NCBI RefSeq assembly: GCF_016595435.1
Contig: NZ_JAENIJ010000002.1
Location: 20,545 to 84,544 of the forward strand
Reading direction: 5' to 3'
DNA from: Luteolibacter pohnpeiensis
GTDB taxonomy: Bacteria; Verrucomicrobiota; Verrucomicrobiia; Verrucomicrobiales; Akkermansiaceae
DNA: 64,000 bases
Part shown: one piece after another, positions 18,195-26,135 of the stretch
Layout of the letters: every line of letters begins with the position of its first letter
Position numbering within the stretch: position 1 is the first letter of the stretch
Translations under genes and position numbers: made by a program
Notes under the pieces: generated by a model
Seen by the model: only the letters and a program-made list of their open reading frames with translations
The model's database searches: none
Told to the model about the DNA's origin: nothing

Positions 18195-18887
18195 TTAAGC
18201 CCGGCGACGACGGATCAGAAGAAGCGCCGACAGCCCGGCAAGCGCCATCGATCCTGGCTCGGGAACCGCATTGAGGGTGACATTGTCGACCGCCCAGTCA
18301 TTGGCGCCCCCGGAATTATCGACGGTGCTGACCAGCCGAATTCCGATCGATTGGTTTGCCCATGCATCGCCCGCCTCAACCGTGGAAAGACTTGCTGTAA
18401 AGTAGGTCAATGCACCTTGGCTGTCATTGAGCGAATCCGAAAGCACGGATGCGGATGCGATCACGTTGAAATCTCCGTAGTAGAGCTCAATCGTAACTTC
18501 ATTGCCAGAAGTCCAGTTGGTCCATGCGGAAGATGCTTTCACTATACCGACAGTCAATTCATACGACTGCCCAGTAGTGTAGGTATCAGGTAATACTTGA
18601 TACAGCCCGTTGCCAACCGTGACGTTAAACCAGCCCGCTTGAACTCCGTCCAAATTGGAAATGTTGACGGCACCGCCATTCCAACCATTTCCAACACCTC
18701 CGACTTCAGCAACTCCGGTCGAGTTCCAGCCTGTGGGAACTGCTAGGGTTGCACCACCCGCTCCCAAGTCAGGTTGCTCAAAGGAATAGTTATCGATACT
18801 AACCAGAGTAGCATCAGATTGGGAAACGGAGAGGAAAGAAATGACCACGGGGGTCAACAGCGCTTTGGTAATGGGAGCAAGTTTCAA
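18195..18887 (-). CDS. PEP-CTERM protein made of the same domain as the esterase N-terminus
   Basis: The 230-residue protein has a signal peptide (about 1-26), one copy of the beta-sandwich domain that is duplicated in the esterase at 15008 (SFEQPDLGAGG, NISNLDGVQAGWFN, VKASSAWTNWTSGN, ANDWAVDNVTL), and a PEP-CTERM tail (VPEP, hydrophobic helix, RRRRA). The likely role is surface display of a glycan-binding module. It lies 25 bp upstream of the esterase gene on the same strand, so the two are probably co-transcribed, and the arrangement suggests domain duplication within the locus. Ligand unknown. Confidence 0.9.
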   Translation of the reverse strand: MKLAPITKALLTPVVISFLSVSQSDATLVSIDNYSFEQPDLGAGGATLAVPTGWNSTGVAEVGGVGNGWNGGAVNISNLDGVQAGWFNVTVGNGLYQVLPDTYTTGQSYELTVGIVKASSAWTNWTSGNEVTIELYYGDFNVIASASVLSDSLNDSQGALTYFTASLSTVEAGDAWANQSIGIRLVSTVDNSGGANDWAVDNVTLNAVPEPGSMALAGLSALLLIRRRRA

Positions 18888-19330
18888 GTTAGTATCGGGT
18901 TATTGGTTCGAAAACTCCCCTTGATATGCCCTCAGAGAGGAAAACGTGTACCGATTCATGGGAGAATTCTAAATATTTCGCATATCTCGTGACACCGCCC
19001 TTTCAAAACCCACAGCCACTTATTCAAATTCACCACTTTTACCATAAAAGTAATTATACACATTAGCGCAGATCGCATTCATTTCATATTTTGATTTTCT
19101 GCTATTTTTCGCATTAAACAAATGAGACTTCACCCCCATCATCAATTTGTTAGAAATATCGAGAATTCCAAATACTTATCACCAAACGTTTAACTTCATC
19201 CAAATTACTGATTCCGCCACAGCAGCAACATAGATCAAAATATACAAAAGACACCACCGCCCGATGATTCACAGCCCTATCAATGGCTTAGCATCTGCTG
19301 GATTTCATTGATCATCACCACCCGATTATC
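18888..19330. other. AT-rich divergent intergenic region
   Basis: This 443-bp stretch separates the leftward PEP-CTERM/esterase/GH2 genes from the rightward ECF sigma gene. It is clearly richer in A and T than its neighbours and has no convincing reading frame. It should hold both divergent promoters, but I could not pick out a reliable -35/-10 pair, operator or RNA gene. Confidence 0.55.
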
Positions 19331-19918
19331 ATGAGCACACCCACCTCCCCCAAAGACAATGATGATAAAAATACTATCTTCAGCAATGAACTAATCATAC
19401 ATCAAAAATCATTGGCTGCATTTCTAAAATCTATACTTCCAATCTGCGTTGACCCGCTGGATGTGCTACAAGAAGTTAATATTACTTTATGGAAAAAGAA
19501 AGACGACTACGTTCCTGGAACCAATTTCAGGGCTTGGTCTTTCAAGGTTGCACGCCTTCATACTCTCAAACATTTGAGAATGCTCAAAAAATGCCGGGAA
19601 GTTCGATTCGATCACGATTTTTTCGATAATCTTCCAATTGAACGATCTCATTGCGAGAAAGCGGAGTCAGCGAAATGGAAAGCCCGCCGAGAAGCTCTGA
19701 AAAGCTGCCTAGAGAACTTACCTCCAGAGTATCGCGAACTGATTGAAATCCGTTATAGGCAAAAACTTTCGATAGAAGAATTTGCTGCCCTTACAGGTCG
19801 CAATCCGGGAACTGTTCGAGCGACGTTGCGTCGTATCCGCCACAAATTGCACGATTGTATCTCCCGAAAGACTGCCCTGGCCAACGACTCAGCTCTAGCT
19901 CAATTCGGTGAATTCTGA
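19331..19918 (+). CDS. ECF-type sigma-70 family sigma factor (Rhodopirellula/Verrucomicrobium type)
   Basis: The 195-residue protein contains sigma region 2 (about 25-95: DVLQEVNITLWKK and FRAWSFKVARLHTLKHLR, the core-binding and -10 recognition helices) and region 4 (about 120-175: LPPEYRELIEIRY, LSIEEFAALTGRNPGTVRATLRRIR, the helix-turn-helix for -35 recognition). There are no regions 1 or 3, so it is extracytoplasmic-function sized. The pattern fits the planctomycete/verrucomicrobial subfamily. No anti-sigma (FecR or zinc-finger) gene follows; the next gene is a secreted beta-helix protein. It may control the flanking polysaccharide genes, but this is inference from position only. Confidence 0.9.
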   Translation: MSTPTSPKDNDDKNTIFSNELIIHQKSLAAFLKSILPICVDPLDVLQEVNITLWKKKDDYVPGTNFRAWSFKVARLHTLKHLRMLKKCREVRFDHDFFDNLPIERSHCEKAESAKWKARREALKSCLENLPPEYRELIEIRYRQKLSIEEFAALTGRNPGTVRATLRRIRHKLHDCISRKTALANDSALAQFGEF

Positions 19919-20069
19919 ACGCGTTCGCGGCGAGCCGTAGCCGCGTTGCGGATAGCATCTTCCGGCAGAGCTAGATTCTGGAATAACCCAACTGCAGATT
20001 GGTTCGGAAATTTTCTCGCCGTGGTGACCGTTTGCCATATGATTCACTTTGCTTGAATCATCCACTCCC

Positions 20070-21623
20070 ATGAACCGATTCCATCGCCAGCAGAAGCGCA
20101 AGCACTCCCACTTATATTGGATCACGTGCCTGTTATTGGTATCGGTTCCAACCGCATATTGCCAATCCAATGAGTCGTTTCGTTTAACGCCAGGCCCGAT
20201 CAGTGGTGGAGAAATCACTTTGAGCTGGGACACCCATTCCGGCGTCACCTACACCTTGCAACACAGTGCTGACCTGAACGATTGGCTACCGCTTTCACTA
20301 CCTGAAATTCCTTCGATCACCACGGGCAGTGAGCGACTTTCGATCGCGGCGCCGCTCATTGGAAACCGTCATTTTTACCGTGTTGAGGAAACCGCAAGAC
20401 CCTTCGATCCCTCTTGGGCATCGGTGACTCCGTTGCGCACGATCACGCTTGGTGCCAGTGTAGATTTCAGCACACTCCAGGCAACCATCCAGGCGTTGAT
20501 TCCCGGAGATCGGCTGCTTTTAAGTGCAGGCAATTACCCTCTAACTGGAAGGCTTGCCATCGATCTCCAAGGCACAGCCAATGCCCCCATTTGGATCGAA
20601 GCGGAATCTGGTGCTGAAGTCATTTTCCAACGAACCGGAGCCAGTCAAAATCTGGTCGATATGGGAGAGGGCGCTGCGAGCTTTATCGCGATCCGTAGGA
20701 TTGAATTCACTGGAGGTGCCGCCGGGCTTCGCCTTCGGAATTGCGACGACATTTGGATAGATCGCTGCATCATTCATGCGACAGAAGGCCCAGCCATCAC
20801 AGCCAATACCAACAACACGAGTCATCTCCACATCACCCGCAACGAAATCTTCGACACCGGAGACAGCGCAGAAGGTATCTATCTGGGGTCGCCAAGTGGC
20901 AATGGAGTCACGACTGGCTCCATCATCGCCCTGAACCACATCCATGACCTCCCGCTTCCGACTGGCGGCACAGGAGCGGGCATCTCGGTTCGCCAAGGTT
21001 GCTCGAACAATTGGATCGCTGCCAATCTCGTGCACCACACTGGCGGTCCTTCGCTTTTTATTGCGGGCACTGGTGGTTTGCCAAGCAACACCATTGAAGG
21101 GAACACCTGCCACCACAGCAGTGATGACGGGATATTTGTCCTCGCCGATTGTGTCGTCCGCAACAATTTGGTCAGCGTAGGCAGCAGTGGATTTGATGCC
21201 TTCCGCAGCGCCTCCAATTCATCTGGAAACCCCAACCAGTTAACGGTGGTGAACAATACATTCATTGCCGATAGCGCCAACGCAGCCCGTATTGGCAACT
21301 GGGAGATTGGAACCAGCATGACCTTCGCCAACAACGCCTGTTACAGCCAATCCGGAATGGCCATTCGATCGAATTCCACTCCCACCGGTGTGACATTTGC
21401 CGGGAATATCGTCTTCGGTGCTGTATCAACCGGAATCAGCGGCACTCAAGCCGGCACCGGCTTCAGTGATTTCCTCAACATCACATCTGATGCCGAACAA
21501 CTGGATGCTCATCCGAGTGAAAGCTCCTCACTGCGAGCCGCTGCCAGCGCGACCTTTGCACCGACGGTCGATCTCGACTACATTTCCCGTAGCACCCCAC
21601 ACACCACCGGATGCTATCGATAA
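20070..21623 (+). CDS. Secreted right-handed parallel beta-helix protein
   Basis: A 517-residue protein with an N-terminal basic region and signal peptide (about 12-33, ending AYC-Q). An N-terminal module (about 36-110: SGGEITLSWDTHSGVTYTL, SADLNDW, HFYRVEE) resembles the C-terminal modules of the GH2 and esterase proteins nearby. From about 120 a beta-helix runs to the end, with repeated short strands (IWIDRCIIH, LHITRNEIFD, NWIAANLVHH, NTIEGNTCHH, CVVRNNLVS). Such folds are found in pectate lyase, alginate lyase and chondroitinase B families and in NosD-like proteins. No catalytic motif is clear enough to assign a lyase family. I chose the ATG at 20070 over the TTG at 20049. Confidence 0.85.
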   Translation: MNRFHRQQKRKHSHLYWITCLLLVSVPTAYCQSNESFRLTPGPISGGEITLSWDTHSGVTYTLQHSADLNDWLPLSLPEIPSITTGSERLSIAAPLIGNRHFYRVEETARPFDPSWASVTPLRTITLGASVDFSTLQATIQALIPGDRLLLSAGNYPLTGRLAIDLQGTANAPIWIEAESGAEVIFQRTGASQNLVDMGEGAASFIAIRRIEFTGGAAGLRLRNCDDIWIDRCIIHATEGPAITANTNNTSHLHITRNEIFDTGDSAEGIYLGSPSGNGVTTGSIIALNHIHDLPLPTGGTGAGISVRQGCSNNWIAANLVHHTGGPSLFIAGTGGLPSNTIEGNTCHHSSDDGIFVLADCVVRNNLVSVGSSGFDAFRSASNSSGNPNQLTVVNNTFIADSANAARIGNWEIGTSMTFANNACYSQSGMAIRSNSTPTGVTFAGNIVFGAVSTGISGTQAGTGFSDFLNITSDAEQLDAHPSESSSLRAAASATFAPTVDLDYISRSTPHTTGCYR

Positions 21624-21677
21624 GCGTCTGATGGGAAAAGGTCGCTGCGATCTTCAAGCCGGATCTCATCTCCAGAT

Positions 21678-21715
21678 AAAAAAACGGGCACGGATCGTTG
21701 CCAATCCGCGCCCGA
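21678..21715 (-). terminator. Terminator hairpin on the minus strand
   Basis: CGGGCACGGAT (21685-21695) pairs with ATCCGCGCCCG (21704-21714) with one mismatch. Read leftward the stem is followed by seven Ts, as expected for a terminator of the transglutaminase gene ending at 21959. Its core closely matches the hairpin at 11131. Confidence 0.65.
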
Positions 21716-21904
21716 ATGAGCACATTGTTCCCAATTGCTCACGAGTCTCGCCCGTGGCAACAAGCCTCCCCCCGGATGCGTGCCGACACAGCGACCTCTC
21801 GCTGAAATTGAGAATATGTCAGAAAGGTTTCCAGTCTGCCGAAGCGGACTTTCGCCAATCGCGAATAACTAATGCCCCTATATTATACTGAGGAAAAGTC
21901 TGAT

Positions 21905-21943
21905 GTGATCCCAAAAGCGGCCAAGTGATCCCAAAAGCGGCCA
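21905..21943. repeat. Tandem 19-bp direct repeat
   Basis: GTGATCCCAAAAGCGGCCA occurs at 21905-21923 and again at 21925-21943, separated by one base. No transposase gene is adjacent. The unit resembles the multiple terminal repeats of IS21-family elements (from memory), so it may be a remnant end; a protein-binding site is the other option. Confidence 0.75.
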
Positions 21944-21958
21944 CAGATTTGCGATCAT

Positions 21959-22840
21959 TCAATCTCCTACCGGAATCACGTCCACAGCCACCCGCAGAGT
22001 CTGTCCACCAGCGCCTAAAGTGACCCCACGCAATGGGCTGACGTCCGAAAAATCCCGCCCCCACGCGACGGTGATGTGACGTTCGCCCGGCAAAACGTTG
22101 TTGGTCGGGTCGGCATCGATCCAGCCTGCTTTTTCTCCGCAATAGACCGAGACCCAGGCGTGAGAAGCATCCGCCCCGGTCAATCGCTTCTGGCCAGGTG
22201 GCGGCGCAGTCTCCAGGTATCCGCTGACGTATCGGGCGGAGAGTCCCAAGGAGCGCAGACAAGCAAGCATCAGGTGCGCGAAGTCCTGACAAACGCCAGC
22301 TTTGTTTCTAAGAACATCCGCTACTGGTGTCGCGACATCCGTGGCGACGGTATCGAATTTGAACTCCCGATGGATGCGCCCCATCAACGCGTTCACCGCT
22401 TCCAAAACCGGCCTACCGGCGGGAAAATCCGGCAGCGCATAATGAGAAAAATCCTTTCCGAGCGGAACCATCGGCGAGGCAAAACGGAACGCTCCGGCTT
22501 CTGCACAGGGAGTCAATTTCTGCGCATGGCAGGCATCGCGCACCGCTTCCCATGGTGGAGTATCGGCGGGTGCCGGATGATCCATTTTGGAAACTTCCAC
22601 CAAGCTTCGAGCAATCACTTCCAGCTCTTCATGACTTCCTTCGATTTCGAAATAGGTCGTGATGTTGCCAAATGCATCCGCATGGACACCCCGGCCAACC
22701 GGCACCGGATGGATCTCGAGCTCATGCCATGGACAACGTTGCCCGGGTAAGTGACGAGGCGCCAGCCGTGCGAGATGATGCGACACCGTGACCGAACCTT
22801 CATAGAGGTAGCGGGTGCGGTGGATCAGCTCGTATTTCAT
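21959..22840 (-). CDS. Transglutaminase-like cysteine peptidase family protein
   Basis: The 293-residue protein has the bacterial transglutaminase N-terminal beta domain (about 1-80: YELIHRTRYLYEGSV, LEIHPVP, DAFGN) and a transglutaminase core with the catalytic triad C184 (AGVCQDFAH), H227 (ASHAWVSVY) and D244 (DADPTNN). There is no signal peptide, so it is probably cytoplasmic. In many bacteria such genes neighbour circularly permuted ATP-grasp and alpha-E genes in a peptide-ligase cluster, but those are not present here. Its real activity may be protease or amidase rather than cross-linking. The gene lies 72 bp downstream of tlyA on the same strand. Confidence 0.9.
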   Translation of the reverse strand: MKYELIHRTRYLYEGSVTVSHHLARLAPRHLPGQRCPWHELEIHPVPVGRGVHADAFGNITTYFEIEGSHEELEVIARSLVEVSKMDHPAPADTPPWEAVRDACHAQKLTPCAEAGAFRFASPMVPLGKDFSHYALPDFPAGRPVLEAVNALMGRIHREFKFDTVATDVATPVADVLRNKAGVCQDFAHLMLACLRSLGLSARYVSGYLETAPPPGQKRLTGADASHAWVSVYCGEKAGWIDADPTNNVLPGERHITVAWGRDFSDVSPLRGVTLGAGGQTLRVAVDVIPVGD

Positions 22841-22912
22841 GGGAGGGAGAAGGAAAATTCCATACGGAACGGCAATTGCAAAGCAGGATCGCGGGCAAGG
22901 TGCCTGACATCA

Positions 22913-23641
22913 CTAGCCAATCCAGGCGAGAAACTCCTGATTGCCATCGGTGCCGGTAATGGGCGAAGGGATCAGCCCCTTCCATTCCCTGCCGTGTTCC
23001 GTGGTGACAAACTCACGGATTTTTTCCACCGCTCGCTCGTGCAATGCCGGATCACGAACGATCCCGCCTTTGCCAATGTCATCGCGTTCCAGCTCGAATT
23101 GCGGTTTGATCAAGCAAACCACAGCACCCTTTTCATCCAGAACCGAGAAAACCGCGGGAAGAACCTTGGTCAGCGAAATGAATGACAAATCCATCACCGC
23201 CAGCCGCACCGTCTCGCCAATGTCATCCGGCTGCATGTGGCGGGCATTGAACTGCTCTTTCACGACCACTCGTGGATCATTGCGGAGTTTCCAAACCAGT
23301 TGATTGGTCCCCACATCGATCGCGTGCACCCGCTCGGCTCCCCGCTGAAGCAAGCAGTCGGTAAAACCACCGGTGGAAGCCCCGACATCCATGCAGATCC
23401 AACCTTGGGGATCGATTCCGAATGCATCCAGCGCTCCTTCCAGCTTCAAACCGCCCCGGCCGACATAGCGCAATTTTTGCTTCACCTCCAGGGGAGCATC
23501 CTCCGCAAGTTTGGTGCTGGGCTTATCCACGGTATGATCCCCGCTTTTCACTTCCCCGGCCAGCACGAGGCGTTTCGCCTGTTCGCGGGAATCACACAAC
23601 CCGCGCTGCACCAAAAGCGCGTCTACTCGTTCTTTTTTCAT
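22913..23641 (-). CDS. tlyA: TlyA family rRNA methyltransferase
   Basis: This 242-residue protein joins an N-terminal S4 RNA-binding domain (about 3-60: ERVDALLVQRGLCDSREQAKRLV) to an FtsJ-like Rossmann methyltransferase domain with the SAM motif DVGASTGGFTDCLLQRGA and later DLSFISLTKVLP and LIKPQFE. The lysine, aspartate and glutamate positions expected for ribose 2'-O-methylation are visible. TlyA homologues methylate rRNA cytidines; some were first called haemolysins. The ATG at 23641 gives MKKERVDALL, the family start; a longer in-frame start at 23728 adds 29 residues of no family character. It diverges from the DAHP synthase at 23748. Confidence 0.92.
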   Translation of the reverse strand: MKKERVDALLVQRGLCDSREQAKRLVLAGEVKSGDHTVDKPSTKLAEDAPLEVKQKLRYVGRGGLKLEGALDAFGIDPQGWICMDVGASTGGFTDCLLQRGAERVHAIDVGTNQLVWKLRNDPRVVVKEQFNARHMQPDDIGETVRLAVMDLSFISLTKVLPAVFSVLDEKGAVVCLIKPQFELERDDIGKGGIVRDPALHERAVEKIREFVTTEHGREWKGLIPSPITGTDGNQEFLAWIG

Positions 23642-23747
23642 CCAAATCGGCGGGCCATCCCGTCTGGGAAAAGTGATGGAATCCGCACAACAATCCAAGT
23701 GCGAACCTCCACTTGTTCCTTGAACCAATCACGCTCGGGCAGTCACG

Positions 23748-24821
23748 ATGCGCCCCGTGACTCAACACCGCACTGACGACCTCCGCATTTCCGGCATCAA
23801 TCCACTGATTTCACCGGCAGTCCTGGGCTATTATTTGCCAATCAACGAAAGCTCATCGGAATTGGTCTCCAGTGCTCGCAGCCAGGCAGAAGCCATTCTC
23901 AACGGGGAAGACGATCGCCTGCTGGCCATCGTGGGTCCATGCTCGATTCACGACCCGGAGGCAGCGTTGGAATATGCGACGAAGCTAAAAGCCGAAGCCG
24001 CACGGTTGAAAAATGACATTTTCATCATCATGCGGGTCTATTTCGAGAAACCCCGCACCACCGTTGGCTGGAAGGGGCTCATCAATGATCCACACCTCGA
24101 TAACTCTTTCGATATCAATCACGGACTACGGATTGCCCGTGGCCTGCTCTTGGAACTGGCGCAAATGGGAGTTCCGGCAGGCACCGAATTCCTCGATACC
24201 ATTTCACCCCAATACATCGCGGATTTGATCGCCTGGGGAGCCATCGGCGCCCGAACCACTGAGTCGCAAATCCACCGCGAGCTCGCATCCGGCCTTTCCA
24301 TGCCGGTCGGTTTCAAGAATGGCACGGGTGGTTCCATTCAAATCGCCCTGGATGCGATCCAGTCCAGCTCGCGCCCCCACCATTTTCTGGGAGTGACCAA
24401 GCAAGGGATTTCCGCAATCGTGTCCACCACGGGCAATGAATCCTGTCACCTGATTTTACGCGGAGGCAAAACCGGCCCGAATTATTCCCCGGAAGATATT
24501 GCAGCAGCTGCGGAAAGCCTGACAGCCCATGGCCTTCCAGCCCACGTGATGGTGGATTGCTCGCACGGCAATTCCCTCAAGGATTTCCGCAACCAACCGG
24601 TAGTCGCTGAGTCGCTTGCGCAGCAAATTTCGCAAGGTTCCCGAGTCATCACCTCGGTCATGATCGAGTCGAATCTGGTGGAGGGCAATCAGCCGCTTTC
24701 GCCGAATTTAGCCGATCTCACGCGTGGACAATCGGTGACGGATGCCTGCCTTGGTTGGGATGATACCGTCCGGGTGCTGGACCGACTTGCCGAAGGGGTT
24801 CGCGAAAGGCGCCGAATCTAA
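23748..24821 (+). CDS. 3-deoxy-7-phosphoheptulonate synthase, class I (DAHP synthase), copy 1
   Basis: A 357-residue class I (AroFGH-type) DAHP synthase, which condenses phosphoenolpyruvate with erythrose-4-phosphate at the entry to the shikimate pathway. Diagnostic blocks are VGPCSIHDPEAALEYA, MRVYFEKPRTTVGWKG, GTEFLDTISPQYIADL, GAIGARTTESQIHRELASGL and GFKNGTGGS, with metal and substrate ligands Cys, His, Glu and Asp in place. The short N-terminal arm and central region resemble E. coli AroG, suggesting feedback inhibition by an aromatic amino acid, though which one cannot be read. A close paralogue follows 50 bp downstream. Confidence 0.95.
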   Translation: MRPVTQHRTDDLRISGINPLISPAVLGYYLPINESSSELVSSARSQAEAILNGEDDRLLAIVGPCSIHDPEAALEYATKLKAEAARLKNDIFIIMRVYFEKPRTTVGWKGLINDPHLDNSFDINHGLRIARGLLLELAQMGVPAGTEFLDTISPQYIADLIAWGAIGARTTESQIHRELASGLSMPVGFKNGTGGSIQIALDAIQSSSRPHHFLGVTKQGISAIVSTTGNESCHLILRGGKTGPNYSPEDIAAAAESLTAHGLPAHVMVDCSHGNSLKDFRNQPVVAESLAQQISQGSRVITSVMIESNLVEGNQPLSPNLADLTRGQSVTDACLGWDDTVRVLDRLAEGVRERRRI

Positions 24822-24871
24822 GGTCGGATTCCCACTTGCTTCCCAATGCATCACGCGGCAACGATTCCCGC

Positions 24872-25936
24872 GTGACGCGACACCGCACAGACGACCTCCG
24901 CATTGCTGGCATCAATCCGCTGATTTCTCCAGCGGTGCTGGCCTATTACCTGCCACTTGAGGAAAAAGCCTCCGAATTGGTTGCCGATACCCGCAATCAA
25001 GCTGATGCCATTCTGCGTGGCAGCGACGATCGGCTCCTGGCCGTTGTCGGACCATGCTCCATCCATGACCCGGAAGCAGCATTGGAATATGCCGAAAAGC
25101 TCAAAAAAGAAGCTGACCGGCTTTCTGATGACATTTTGGTGATCATGCGGGTCTACTTTGAAAAGCCACGGACCACTGTCGGCTGGAAAGGTCTGATCAA
25201 CGATCCGCACATGGACGGCTCATTTGACATCAACCACGGACTACGCATCGCACGTGGCTTGTTGTTGCAGCTCGCCAACATGGGAGTGCCATCCGGAACG
25301 GAATTCCTGGACACGATTTCCCCTCAATACATCGCGGATCTGATCACTTGGGGTGCCATCGGAGCACGGACCACCGAGTCACAAATTCACCGTGAACTCG
25401 CCTCCGGACTTTCCATGCCGGTCGGCTTCAAGAATGGAACAGGCGGCTCGATTCAGATCGCACTGGATGCCATTCAATCCAGTTCACGGCCGCATTATTT
25501 TCTCTCCGTCACCAAACAGGGAGTCTCAGCCATTGTTTCAACGACCGGAAACGAATCGTGCCACCTCATCCTGCGAGGAGGCAAATCCGGACCGAATTAC
25601 GATAAAGCCAGTATTGCCGCAGCAGAAGCCATGTTGCGTGAACAAAACCTGACTCCGACCGTGATGGTCGATTGCTCCCATGGCAATTCGTTGAAGGATT
25701 ATCGCAACCAACCCAAGGTGGCGGCTGATTTAGCAGAACAAATTGCAACGGGATCCAAGTCCATCACCTCAGTTATGATTGAGTCCAATCTGGTAGAAGG
25801 AAACCAGAAGATTCCCAATGATTTGACCAAACTTACCCGAGGCCAGTCTGTGACCGATGGATGCATCAATTGGGATGATACGGTTAAAGTATTGGACAGT
25901 TTGGCAACAGCTGTTCGCGAGCGACGGAAACTCTAA
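24872..25936 (+). CDS. 3-deoxy-7-phosphoheptulonate synthase, class I (DAHP synthase), copy 2
   Basis: A second class I DAHP synthase of about 354 residues, aligned to copy 1 without gaps over nearly the whole length and sharing by eye roughly three quarters of residues. All active-site blocks are kept (VGPCSIHDPEAALEYA, KPRTTVGWKG, GARTTESQIHRELASGL). The GTG at 24872 corresponds to Val4 of copy 1 and is my preferred start; a TTG at 24836 would add 12 residues. A nine-codon ATG frame (24845-24874) ends with TGA overlapping this GTG. Differences gather at the N-terminal arm and around residues 20-50 and 250-265. Two isozymes with different feedback control are plausible. Confidence 0.94.
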   Translation: MTRHRTDDLRIAGINPLISPAVLAYYLPLEEKASELVADTRNQADAILRGSDDRLLAVVGPCSIHDPEAALEYAEKLKKEADRLSDDILVIMRVYFEKPRTTVGWKGLINDPHMDGSFDINHGLRIARGLLLQLANMGVPSGTEFLDTISPQYIADLITWGAIGARTTESQIHRELASGLSMPVGFKNGTGGSIQIALDAIQSSSRPHYFLSVTKQGVSAIVSTTGNESCHLILRGGKSGPNYDKASIAAAEAMLREQNLTPTVMVDCSHGNSLKDYRNQPKVAADLAEQIATGSKSITSVMIESNLVEGNQKIPNDLTKLTRGQSVTDGCINWDDTVKVLDSLATAVRERRKL

Positions 25937-25966
25937 TAGCATCGCTCAAGTTGCTTCAAATGGTTA

Positions 25967-26000
25967 GATTAGAAGCCCATCAGGGCTTCATCTAATCCTT
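25967..26000 (+). terminator. Probable terminator after the DAHP synthase pair
   Basis: GATTAGAAGCCC (25967-25978) pairs with GGGCTTCATCTAATC (25983-25997) with a three-base bulge and a four-base loop, followed by a short T-containing tract (CTTTC). It lies about 30 bp after the stop of copy 2. Confidence 0.65.
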
Positions 26001-26121
26001 TCACTCTCATTTCGTTAAAACATCCTCACAAATGACTCAATTTGAGGATATTTGTCAGATTTTAATGATCAAATAAACACTTCTAAACAACATTTTCAAT
26101 AATTTGTTCATACCGGCTTGC

Positions 26122-26128
26122 GGGGAGG
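26122..26128 (+). promoter_or_regulatory. Strong Shine-Dalgarno that sets a TTG start
   Basis: GGGGAGG ends seven bases before the TTG at 26136. Good Shine-Dalgarno sequences are rare elsewhere in this window, so it decides the start of the PhcB-like gene in favour of TTG 26136 over ATG 26172. Confidence 0.7.
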
Positions 26129-26135
26129 AATAGAA

